Source of the DNA: Candidatus Galligastranaerophilus gallistercoris
GTDB taxonomy: Bacteria; Cyanobacteriota; Vampirovibrionia; Gastranaerophilales; Gastranaerophilaceae
DNA: 14,277 nt
Reading direction: 5' to 3'
Assembly: GCA_018710795.1 (NCBI GenBank)
Contig: DVJH01000169.1
Coordinates: forward strand, 1-14,277
This document shows positions 5,930-13,322 of the stretch, one piece after another. The notes beneath the pieces are model-generated. The model made no database searches, had not been told where the DNA came from, and worked only from the letters and a program-made list of their open reading frames with translations. Within the stretch, counting starts at the first letter, position 1. Every line of letters begins with the position of its first letter. Both the position numbers and the translations under genes were made by a program.

Positions 5930-6211
5930 TTATTTTCTCTTTGCGGTTTTATCCTGGCCTGCATGACCTTTAAACGTTCTAGTAGCCGCAAATTCACCTA
6001 ATTTATGACCAACCATTTGTTCCGTTACGTAAACGGGAACATGAGATTTGCCGTTATGAACCGCAATTGTGTGTCCGAGCATATCGGGTATAATCATTGA
6101 TGCTCTTGACCAAGTTTTAATAACTTTTTTCTCTTGCGCTTCATTTAATTTTTTTATTTTTTTGATTAAAGAGTCATGAACAAAAGGACCCTTTTTTAAT
6201 GAACGAGGCAT
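5930..6211 (-). CDS. rpsS: 30S ribosomal protein S19 (uS19)
   Basis: S19 binds the 16S 3' domain in the 30S head with S13 and takes part in contacts with the 50S central protuberance. The 93-residue protein has MPRSLKKGPFVHDSLIKKI, IKTWSRASMIIPDMLGHTIAVHNGK and the diagnostic HVPVYVTEQMVGHKLGEFAATRTFKGH. It starts 14 bases after rplB in the conserved L2-S19-L22-S3 order. Confidence 0.98.
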   Translation of the reverse strand: MPRSLKKGPFVHDSLIKKIKKLNEAQEKKVIKTWSRASMIIPDMLGHTIAVHNGKSHVPVYVTEQMVGHKLGEFAATRTFKGHAGQDKTAKRK

Positions 6212-6225
6212 TTATCTATGTTCTC

Positions 6226-7053
6226 CTATTTTTTTCTTCTTCTAACTATAAGTTTTGAGCTTGCTTTCTTGGTATTTCTGGTCTTTTGACCGAGTGCAGG
6301 TTTGCCCCAAGGTGTCTTAGGATTGCCGCCGGGACCCGTTTTGCCTTCGCCGCCGCCGTGGGGGTGATCAACAGGGTTCATTGTTACGCCTCTGACGGTA
6401 GGTTTAACACCCAGGTATCTTTTTCTGCCTGCCTTACCTAAAGAAAGGTTTTTGTATTCCTGATTACCGAGAACACCGATTGTAGCTAAGCATTCTTTTC
6501 TTACCATTCTCATTTCGGTTGAAGGAAGCTTAACGGTAACATAATCGCCTTCTTTAGCCATCAGCTGAGCTGCATCGCCTGCCGCACGAACCATTTTAGC
6601 GCCGCGGCCGGGGATGAGTTCAATGTTATGAATCATGGTACCTAACGGTATCATTTCCAAAGGAAGTGCATTTCCCGTTCTTACATCGGCATCATGACCC
6701 GATACGATTGTATCGCCGACGTTTAAACCTTCGGGTGTCAAAATATATCTTTTTTCACCGTCAGCATATACAACGAGCGAAATTCTAACGTTTCTGTTAG
6801 GATCGTATTCAACGGTTTTAACAAAGCCGACTATACCGAATTTTTCACGTTTATAGTCAATCATACGATATTTGCGTTTGTGTCCGCCGCCTATATGTCT
6901 TGTGGTAATTCTTCCCGTATTGTTTCTTCCGCCGGTTTTCTTGACTGTTTTAAGAAGGGATTTTTCGGGTGTTTGGGTTGTAATTTCCGCAAAATCCGGT
7001 CTTGTCATACCTCTTTGTCCGGGGGATGTCGGGTTAATTTTACGAGTTGCCAT
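6226..7053 (-). CDS. rplB: 50S ribosomal protein L2 (uL2)
   Basis: L2 is needed for subunit association and supports the peptidyl-transferase centre. The 275-residue length is typical. Visible are GRNNTGRITTRHIGGGHKRKYR near the N-terminus (42-63), the OB-like RNA-binding domain (about 70-125) with VEYDPNRNVRISLV, the SH3-like domain with PGRGAKMVRAAGDAAQL, and the C-terminal MNPVDHPHGGGEG (about 225-237), whose histidine is the residue tied to activity in E. coli L2. It starts four bases after the rplW stop; its GGGAG site lies inside the end of rplW, implying coupling. Confidence 0.99.
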   Translation of the reverse strand: MATRKINPTSPGQRGMTRPDFAEITTQTPEKSLLKTVKKTGGRNNTGRITTRHIGGGHKRKYRMIDYKREKFGIVGFVKTVEYDPNRNVRISLVVYADGEKRYILTPEGLNVGDTIVSGHDADVRTGNALPLEMIPLGTMIHNIELIPGRGAKMVRAAGDAAQLMAKEGDYVTVKLPSTEMRMVRKECLATIGVLGNQEYKNLSLGKAGRKRYLGVKPTVRGVTMNPVDHPHGGGEGKTGPGGNPKTPWGKPALGQKTRNTKKASSKLIVRRRKK

Positions 7054-7057
7054 TTTA

Positions 7058-7366
7058 TTATACTCCCGTTAATTCTTGGATAGGATCGCCTTCGATGGTA
7101 ACGATTGCTTTCTTACCCGATTGTGTTCTGCCGAATTTCATACCCAGTCTTTTTTGGTGAGAGGGCATATATACCGTTCTTACTTTTTTGACTTTTCTGT
7201 CAGGATAAGCAAGTTCGATTGCTTGTGCGATTTCAACTTTTGTTGCATCTTTAACAACTTCAAAAGTATATTGTCCGTTTTGTACGGCCATCATTGATTT
7301 TTCTGTTATTAAAGGCTTTTTAATTACATCGTACAATTTTTCTTTGTTGGTTCTTGTATTAGCCAT
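7058..7366 (-). CDS. rplW: 50S ribosomal protein L23 (uL23)
   Basis: L23 is at the rim of the exit tunnel and is the docking point for trigger factor and SRP. The 102 residues include LYDVIKKPLITEKSM, QYTFEVVKDATKVEIAQAIELAY, VKKVRTVYMPSHQKRLGMKFGRTQ and the closing strand KKAIVTIEGD. The ATG overlaps the rplD stop by one base (TAATG), a classic sign of translational coupling. Confidence 0.97.
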   Translation of the reverse strand: MANTRTNKEKLYDVIKKPLITEKSMMAVQNGQYTFEVVKDATKVEIAQAIELAYPDRKVKKVRTVYMPSHQKRLGMKFGRTQSGKKAIVTIEGDPIQELTGV

Positions 7367-7998
7367 TATTTTACCAACCTTTCAGTGATTTCATTTATTG
7401 CATTTTCGGTTACAACAATTGAATCAGCTTCAACTAAGTCTTTAACGTTTAAGTTTGAAGGCAATAAAAGCTTAACCGATGCAATGTTTCTTGCAGCAAG
7501 TTCAAGATTTTTATTTTCTTCAGCTTTGATATCAGCTATGATTAAGATTTTACCCGACACTTTGATATCCGATAAAATTTTTGCCATAACTTTTGTTTTA
7601 GGTTCGGTTAATTCAGAGAAATCTTTAACAACCGTAACCGCTTCCAATTTAGCGGAAAGCGCAGATTTTAAAGCAAGTTTTCTTGCCTTTTGAGGAAGAT
7701 TGGTTGCATAATCTCTGGGTTTAGGACCAAAGGAAACGCCGCCGCCTGCAAATAAGGGGCTTCTGATTGAACCTGCACGGGCACGACCCGTTCCTTTTTG
7801 TTTCCAAGGTTTTCTTCCGCCGCCCGATACTTCCGCTCTTGTTTTGGAATTTGCAGAACCCTGGCGAGCGTTATTTAATTGTCTTTTAAGAGCCAAATGC
7901 ATAACATGAATATTGGGTTCAACGGCAAAAACTTTGTCGTCTAAGTTCATTTCGCCGATTTGGCTTCCCTGTATGTTTAATAATGTTTTCTGTGTCAT
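7366..7998 (-). CDS. rplD: 50S ribosomal protein L4 (uL4)
   Basis: L4 helps nucleate 50S assembly; its loop forms the constriction of the exit tunnel, and in E. coli free L4 represses the S10 operon. I start it at MTQKTLLNIQGSQIG (210 aa) because GAGG sits eight bases upstream and the family begins here; an in-frame ATG seven codons earlier (8019) lies inside the end of rplC and has no good site. The tunnel loop is about residues 45-95 with GGGRKPWKQKGTGRARAGS, SPLFAGGGVSFGPKPRDY, then the conserved helix LPQKARKLALKSALS. The ribosome binding site overlaps the rplC stop. Confidence 0.97.
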   Translation of the reverse strand: MTQKTLLNIQGSQIGEMNLDDKVFAVEPNIHVMHLALKRQLNNARQGSANSKTRAEVSGGGRKPWKQKGTGRARAGSIRSPLFAGGGVSFGPKPRDYATNLPQKARKLALKSALSAKLEAVTVVKDFSELTEPKTKVMAKILSDIKVSGKILIIADIKAEENKNLELAARNIASVKLLLPSNLNVKDLVEADSIVVTENAINEITERLVK

Positions 7999-8009
7999 TT
8001 TAATTACCT

Positions 8010-8645
8010 CTAATTCCATTTCGTTCTTGAAGGCTTGATTGTAACCAATTTGCCTTCAGGACCCGGAACTGAGCCCTTAACCAGTAATAAATTTTTATCG
8101 GTATCAACCTTTACTATGCTTAATTTGGTAACGGTAACTTTTTCGTTGCCCATATTTCCGGCCATTCTTTTGCCTTTAACTACACGACCGGGAGTTGTAC
8201 CCGCACCGATTGAACCGGGTTCTCTGTGGTTTTTGGAACCGTGAGCCATAGGCCCTCTTGAGAAATTGTGGCGTTTTACGGTACCTTGAAAACCTTTACC
8301 GATTGATTTACCCGTTACGTCAACTTTTGATATATCGGATAAAACCGATAAATCTATTTTTTGACCAACCGTATAATCCTGAGGATTTTCAACTCTGAAT
8401 TCCTGAAGATGACGGAAGTTTTCGAGATTGTTTTTCTTAAAGTGTCCGATTTGCGCTTTTGTTAAGTGTTTTTCTTTAGCACTTTTAACGCCAACCTGAA
8501 TTGCGTTGTACCCGTCAGTTTCGTCAGTTTTAACCTGACAAACGGTAGCGGGTTCAACTTTAATTACCGTAACCGGTATGCACAAGCCGTTTTCGTCATA
8601 CACTTGTGTCATTCCGAGTTTTTCTCCAATAACACCTAATGTCAT
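8010..8645 (-). CDS. rplC: 50S ribosomal protein L3 (uL3)
   Basis: L3 is one of the two assembly initiators of the 50S subunit; its long finger reaches the peptidyl-transferase centre. The 211-residue protein starts GVIGEKLGMTQVYDENG and carries VTGKSIGKGFQGTVKRHNFSRGPMAHGS followed by REPGSIGAGTTPGRVVKGKRMAGNMGNEKVTV (about 142-172), the finger. The position that in E. coli holds the Gln methylated by PrmB appears to be Thr here, as far as I can align by eye. AAAGG precedes the ATG. The 161-base gap from rpsJ is the widest within the S10 half. Confidence 0.98.
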   Translation of the reverse strand: MTLGVIGEKLGMTQVYDENGLCIPVTVIKVEPATVCQVKTDETDGYNAIQVGVKSAKEKHLTKAQIGHFKKNNLENFRHLQEFRVENPQDYTVGQKIDLSVLSDISKVDVTGKSIGKGFQGTVKRHNFSRGPMAHGSKNHREPGSIGAGTTPGRVVKGKRMAGNMGNEKVTVTKLSIVKVDTDKNLLLVKGSVPGPEGKLVTIKPSRTKWN

Positions 8646-8806
8646 TCGATTTTTACCTTTCTGTTGTGAGAGCTGCCTTTTTTAGGTTTGTTCTCTTTGA
8701 GTTACTTTCAAAACTTTGTTTACCGTTTAGATAAACTCTGTTTTATTCACAGTTCACATTCTTTATTCAATTTTCAATTTTGCTTCAAGTATGTGAAAAA
8801 TAAACC
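8646..8806 (-). other. rpsJ-rplC intergenic leader without a clear signal
   Basis: This 161-base spacer is AT-rich. It has a short tandem repeat (TGTGAAC TGTGAAT on the minus strand) and a weak two-part hairpin near rplC (AGAG/CTCT outer, CCT/AGG inner). I find no convincing promoter; the best -35-like words lack a matching -10. It could hold a control site for the S10 operon. Confidence 0.3.
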
Positions 8807-9127
8807 TTACAGTTTAACTTCAATATCTACGCCTGCGGGCAGGTCCATTCTTGAAAGTTCTTCCGTGGTTTGTTGTGTGGGATCATAGATGTCTATGATT
8901 CTTTTGTGTGTTCTCATCTCAAAATGTTCACGAGATTTTTTATCAACGTGAGGCGATCTTAAAACACAATAAATTCTTCTTTTTGTGGGAAGAGGAATGG
9001 GACCCGATACCGTTGCATCGGTTCTTTTTGCCGTTTCCACAATTTTAAGAGCGGAAGAATCTATTAATTTATGATCATACGCTTTGAGACAAACTCTGAT
9101 TCTTGGTCTTTTTGCTGTATTTTCCAT
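8807..9127 (-). CDS. rpsJ: 30S ribosomal protein S10 (uS10, NusE)
   Basis: S10 lies in the 30S head and, as NusE with NusB, also takes part in rRNA antitermination. The protein shows RIRVCLKAYDHKLIDSSALKIVETAKRT, the SGPIPLPTKRR segment, the ribosome-binding loop LRSPHVDKKSREHFEMRTHKR and the terminal LPAGVDIEVKL. I start at the ATG giving MENTAKRPRIRV (106 aa); an in-frame TTG four codons earlier (9139) would give MEKT- but is less likely as the GGAAAAG site lies between. It is the first gene of the cluster, behind its own promoter, 120 to 130 bases from the HD gene. Confidence 0.97.
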   Translation of the reverse strand: MENTAKRPRIRVCLKAYDHKLIDSSALKIVETAKRTDATVSGPIPLPTKRRIYCVLRSPHVDKKSREHFEMRTHKRIIDIYDPTQQTTEELSRMDLPAGVDIEVKL

Positions 9128-9161
9128 TGTCTTTTCCAATTAATTTTCCACTAGTAAATAA

Positions 9162-9178
9162 TGCACAACTTATGTGCA
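9162..9178 (-). promoter_or_regulatory. 5'-end hairpin of the rpsJ transcript
   Basis: TGCACA and TGTGCA form a 6-bp stem around a 5-base loop, beginning about seven bases after the -10 box, so at or very near the 5' end of the mRNA. Such hairpins can protect a transcript from 5' decay; that role is inferred. Confidence 0.45.
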
Positions 9179-9184
9179 GAAATT

Positions 9185-9213
9185 AATTTAATATAAACAA
9201 AATATCCCGTCAA
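9185..9213 (-). promoter_or_regulatory. Promoter of the ribosomal-protein operon (rpsJ)
   Basis: On the minus strand TTGACG (9208-9213) matches five of six -35 consensus bases and is followed after 17 bases by TAAATT (9185-9190; four of six). A shift of one base gives TTAAAT with a 16-base spacer. It is the only good promoter between the HD gene and rpsJ. Confidence 0.6.
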
Positions 9214-9259
9214 CACTTATTTTTTAAATATGAGTCTAAATTTGTTACAAAAATTAAAA

Positions 9260-12200
9260 TTACATTAAAATAACGGGAAGGTCGTTTTCTCTTGCGAATT
9301 TTAAAAGCTCGGAAGGAACATTGTCAAAACTCTTTTCAAAAGCGACAACGGCTTGAATTTTAGGAGCAAAACCCACGATTTCATTATGGCTTTGTTCTTT
9401 TTTGTCAATAAGAGAGGTTTGATATTTTTCGATTGCTTCTCTTATTTGTCTGCCCGTAAAGGTTTTATTTCCGATTTTATATTCTCTGTTTAAAAGAAAT
9501 TGGCTTAAAGATGTTTTGGAGGCAACATTTGTTCTGTAAAATTCCGCAAAATCTTCATCGGATATTTCTTCTTTATCTAATCCCAGATTTTTTAGAAAGC
9601 CGTCTTTAAAATTTAGTCTGGCACTATTGATAATTTCGCCAAATACAAGCGAAAGGGCATCATCCATCGTTTTTTGGGTTCCCGAGCCCTGATTTGAATC
9701 ATTAATATTAATAATATTGGAATTTATCTGAGATAATAATACGCCGTATTTTCTTTTTCCGTATGTGCGCTTATATTCGGGCGTAATCAAAGATTCGGAT
9801 AATACGCCGCCGTTTATTGAATTTGAAAGGTGTTTTAATTTTTGAAGGCTTTCGTATATTTTGCTTGAATCTACCATATGGACAAGAAATTTTGCGTCTT
9901 TTTTGGTTATCGAGCTTCTGAAACCGTAGCGCCCCAAGTCTTCATTGTCTTTTATCGAATGGAAATCGATAACGTCATATTGTACATTATCTTTTATTTC
10001 TTTTTTGATATCGGGAGCATTTTTCTTTATAAAATAATCGGTAAATAAAGCACAGCCCGTGGAATAAAAATATTCAAGATTATTATCTATTAAAGCCAGA
10101 TTATTGTCTTCAAGCGCGGCTTTATGACTTTCATAAAAATTATCATTTACCGCCATTAAATCCGCCTTTGCCATTATTTTTGCGATTTCAAAATCGTTGG
10201 GGCGGCGGAATCTGAATGCCATATCTCTTGACATTCCTCTTTTATCGGATGAATTTGTAAATTCTTCAAGCCAGTGGTGATTTTTAATAAGTTCATATAC
10301 CCTGTCCCTTGCTTCGGGGTTATGGAATATTTTTTTCACTATGCTTCTTGCATACAGGCTTGAAGGGAATTGATGGCCTTTATCAATCTTATTTTCGCCT
10401 TTTGCAATGTCATGTAAAAGCGCCGACATTTTAAGCATTGTTTTGTCGGTATTGTTTAATTTATTATAATCGGGGTTATTTATTGAATATGCAAGCACAA
10501 GCAGATGGTGAACGTCAAGGGTATATTTATGCGTGCCATGCTGGGGCTTTCCTATTGTATTTATAAATTCGGGCAGCGCTTTTATTATCGTATTCAGTGT
10601 ATTGTCAAGGTTTTTGTCGCCCGAATTTACTTTATTTTCATAGAAGAATTTATTGCATACATCATATAGAGATTTTTCAAATTCATCGTTTTTATCAAAA
10701 TTATCAAGAAGAACTATCCCGTCATAGCCCGTTATTTTATCATCTTCAAGATTAAGAGATATCTGGGCTTTTTTGGATAATATATCTTTCTTTTCTTTGG
10801 TATTGCATAATTTATTTAATTCATTCAAAAATTCATCTCTTGAAAATGATAAAGGAATTCCTTCATCCATTTCTTTTAAAAGAGGAATTGAATCAATGAG
10901 AATATTTTCAAATTCGCTTAATTCTCCTTTTGAGCCCAGGCATTTTTGCGCAAATTGAATTACGGAAGAAGAGTCGGCGGGAAGAAAAACTTTTTCCGTA
11001 TTAAGGCTTGAATCAATCTCTGAAATTATTTTATCTATAAAATCAAATCTTGCATCACGCTTTATAAGAGGAATTGCTCTGAAACTTTTAAGAGCTTCAA
11101 GCATATCGATTTTATGCTTAAAATCTCCTTTTAAAACGGCTTCCGGGTTTCCCGCCATAATGTCGTTCAGGACTTCTTTTTGATTATCTCTGGTTAAAGC
11201 CTCGATTTCTTTAATTGACATTAAAATTGAAGCCTTTTCAAATTTTTCATCATCAAAAGAGCCGCCGGGGTTTTTGCAAAGCTCAAAACACAAAGGAAAT
11301 GCGCGGAGCGGAGCTTTACAAGAAACATATTTCAATATTTTATTTTGAATAAACGGGTCAATTTCGCCTTTTTCATTCTTGTACTTCTCAAAAATATCGT
11401 CCATATCGGTAATTTCGTTTTTTGCCCTGCGGCTTGCGGATGCAACATCCAAAACAAATTTTTTATTGTTATCGTTTTTGCAAAATTCAAGAAATTCTTT
11501 TGTATAATCTCTGTAAGAAGGGGCGCTGTCGTGAAGAGAATTTAATTTGCTTATAAAATCAAATTCATTTTGAATAATATCCCCTTTCTTGTCAAAACAA
11601 AAGCCGCAAAGCACGGGAAAATTATTATAAACATAAAATTCATCGGTGTAGATTGTTTTTATCTGTTCTATGGCACATGAAAGCTTTGATGGCGGAAAAT
11701 CTTTTACGGCTTTTAAAAATTCACATGCGCGCATAAAACTTTCGGTCTTTTTTGCCGCCGAAAACGCAAAATTAAATTTATCTTTTTGAATTATTCCGTT
11801 TTCGTCTTTTAAAAGAGTAAAAAATTCTTCGTTTAAAAATCCGAAATACGACCATTCTTTTATATCGGATTCCATAATTTTTGATATGTATTTATAATTT
11901 GTTTTATTAAATGAGCCCGAATTATCTTTAAGTGCATTTAAAATGTCGGTAAGCCCGCTTGATAAATTTGTCGTTTGATAATACATTCTTGCATTCATAT
12001 TTTTTGAAAGCGCTTTTCTTTTTAAAAGTTTGAGTTTTGAAGCAGGGCTTTTTTCGTTTTCCTGAAAATAATAGTTATCTAAAAATTTCATTGCAATCGG
12101 GCTTATTTCACCCGTATTTTCATCAACGCAGGCTTTAGCGGCAGACGGGGCATAATAACCCGTCAGGGAAAAATGTATACTATCTTGCTGTTCCAGTTTT

Positions 12201-13312
12201 TGCGCAATAGAAAATACGTTTTTATCAAAATGTCCGCTTTTGGGATTAACATACAAAGGGCAAAACGCAACGCCTTCAAAGGGCATTCCTTTTGTTGTTT
12301 CTATCAGGCTTATAACATCATCAACATTATCTTCGGATACGGAATTTAAAAATTCTCTTACCTCGTTTGTATTATGCCACAGGGGATAACCGTATTTTCC
12401 GTCGCTGTTTTTATGAACGGCTTCACTTAAATATTCAAGAATTTTTCTTTTTGCGCTTGAATTTTCTTTTAAGATTTCATCGGTCAATTGGATTGATATA
12501 TCGTTATTAAAAACACGATACGGAAGCAAAAGACGCATAAGGGGAAGTTTATTTGAATCTTTTTGTATTTGATTAAGAACACTTTCAAACGATTCACGGG
12601 CGCCTTTTAGGGGGCTTTTTGAAGCAGAGAGCATAAGATAAGTAAAATCATCCGGTGTAATTGTATTATCATTAAGAAGCCCCGAAGCGGTTTCAAGAGT
12701 TTCTTTTGAAGGGTTCAATGCGGACAATGCTTCAAAACCAGCATTTTCGCCGTTAAATGCGGGAATTAAAATTGAATAGCACCGTATTTCATCTTGAAAT
12801 TTATTGATATTTGCGGGTTTGTCGGAGCTCCATATTGTTCTTGGCATTATTCTTGATAAAAAAAGAATTTTTGTTTTTGAATCTATTTTATCCGAAGAAT
12901 ATATTTCATCCAAAAAAGCTTTATTTTCATCATAAGTTTCAGGATTTTGAGCAATCAGTTTGAGAACATCGCCGAAATAAAAAATCTGCATCGGGTTAAT
13001 TTCATCAAAAGAAAGATTTTCTTTTGCACTTTCAAGCAAAGCAAAATATCTGCTTTTTGATTCTTTTGAAAATATACCGCTTGAAATCCCTTTTAGAGTT
13101 TCAATAATTTTATCTTCGTTATCGCTTTTAGTTTTATCGGGATTTTTGTTTCCTTTGAATGAAAGAGCCTGCCAGAATTTAGGATCGGAGGGAGTTTTTG
13201 ATAAAGTTTGACCGCTATCGTTTTCATATAAAATTTCTTCTTTCGGCTCGGGCTTTTTAAAAGAAGGATTTATATTATTAATATTCAGATTTTTTATTTT
13301 ATCAAATTCCAT
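9260..13312 (-). CDS. Giant protein with helical repeats, GlnD-like HD domain and unknown C-terminal domain (1350 aa)
   Basis: Function unknown. Residues 1-70 are polar and probably disordered, with an SFKG motif at 51-54. Residues about 80-900 are predicted helical by eye and contain a recurring G-x-[FIL]-x4-[FYM] motif after Asp/Asn (G360, G401, G466, G506, G577, G684), like a degenerate PPR/TPR array. An HD domain spans about 925-1065: H935, H967-D968 in ALLHDIAKG, H980, H1012/H1013 and D1051 in AKADLM, the full metal-ligand set; spacing and the trailing YESHKAALED helix resemble the HD domain of GlnD, but no nucleotidyltransferase domain precedes it. Residues about 1110-1350 form a domain I cannot name, with FLVHMVD, LSESLITP, RKYGV, NQGSG and a terminal LPVIL. 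No signal peptide or membrane helix. Start ATG has AAAGGAAAA upstream, ten bases after the paralog. Confidence 0.9.
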   Translation of the reverse strand: MEFDKIKNLNINNINPSFKKPEPKEEILYENDSGQTLSKTPSDPKFWQALSFKGNKNPDKTKSDNEDKIIETLKGISSGIFSKESKSRYFALLESAKENLSFDEINPMQIFYFGDVLKLIAQNPETYDENKAFLDEIYSSDKIDSKTKILFLSRIMPRTIWSSDKPANINKFQDEIRCYSILIPAFNGENAGFEALSALNPSKETLETASGLLNDNTITPDDFTYLMLSASKSPLKGARESFESVLNQIQKDSNKLPLMRLLLPYRVFNNDISIQLTDEILKENSSAKRKILEYLSEAVHKNSDGKYGYPLWHNTNEVREFLNSVSEDNVDDVISLIETTKGMPFEGVAFCPLYVNPKSGHFDKNVFSIAQKLEQQDSIHFSLTGYYAPSAAKACVDENTGEISPIAMKFLDNYYFQENEKSPASKLKLLKRKALSKNMNARMYYQTTNLSSGLTDILNALKDNSGSFNKTNYKYISKIMESDIKEWSYFGFLNEEFFTLLKDENGIIQKDKFNFAFSAAKKTESFMRACEFLKAVKDFPPSKLSCAIEQIKTIYTDEFYVYNNFPVLCGFCFDKKGDIIQNEFDFISKLNSLHDSAPSYRDYTKEFLEFCKNDNNKKFVLDVASASRRAKNEITDMDDIFEKYKNEKGEIDPFIQNKILKYVSCKAPLRAFPLCFELCKNPGGSFDDEKFEKASILMSIKEIEALTRDNQKEVLNDIMAGNPEAVLKGDFKHKIDMLEALKSFRAIPLIKRDARFDFIDKIISEIDSSLNTEKVFLPADSSSVIQFAQKCLGSKGELSEFENILIDSIPLLKEMDEGIPLSFSRDEFLNELNKLCNTKEKKDILSKKAQISLNLEDDKITGYDGIVLLDNFDKNDEFEKSLYDVCNKFFYENKVNSGDKNLDNTLNTIIKALPEFINTIGKPQHGTHKYTLDVHHLLVLAYSINNPDYNKLNNTDKTMLKMSALLHDIAKGENKIDKGHQFPSSLYARSIVKKIFHNPEARDRVYELIKNHHWLEEFTNSSDKRGMSRDMAFRFRRPNDFEIAKIMAKADLMAVNDNFYESHKAALEDNNLALIDNNLEYFYSTGCALFTDYFIKKNAPDIKKEIKDNVQYDVIDFHSIKDNEDLGRYGFRSSITKKDAKFLVHMVDSSKIYESLQKLKHLSNSINGGVLSESLITPEYKRTYGKRKYGVLLSQINSNIININDSNQGSGTQKTMDDALSLVFGEIINSARLNFKDGFLKNLGLDKEEISDEDFAEFYRTNVASKTSLSQFLLNREYKIGNKTFTGRQIREAIEKYQTSLIDKKEQSHNEIVGFAPKIQAVVAFEKSFDNVPSELLKFARENDLPVILM

Positions 13313-13322
13313 ATTTTCCTTT

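Noticed and set aside
7366..8019. Longer rplD start at 8019
   Set aside because: It adds MELEVIK inside the end of rplC with no ribosome binding site; the next ATG has GAGG at the right distance and fits the family.
8807..9139. TTG start for rpsJ four codons upstream
   Set aside because: The ATG at 9127 gives the usual S10 length and has a GGAAAAG upstream; unlike rpsC, no family signature forces the TTG.
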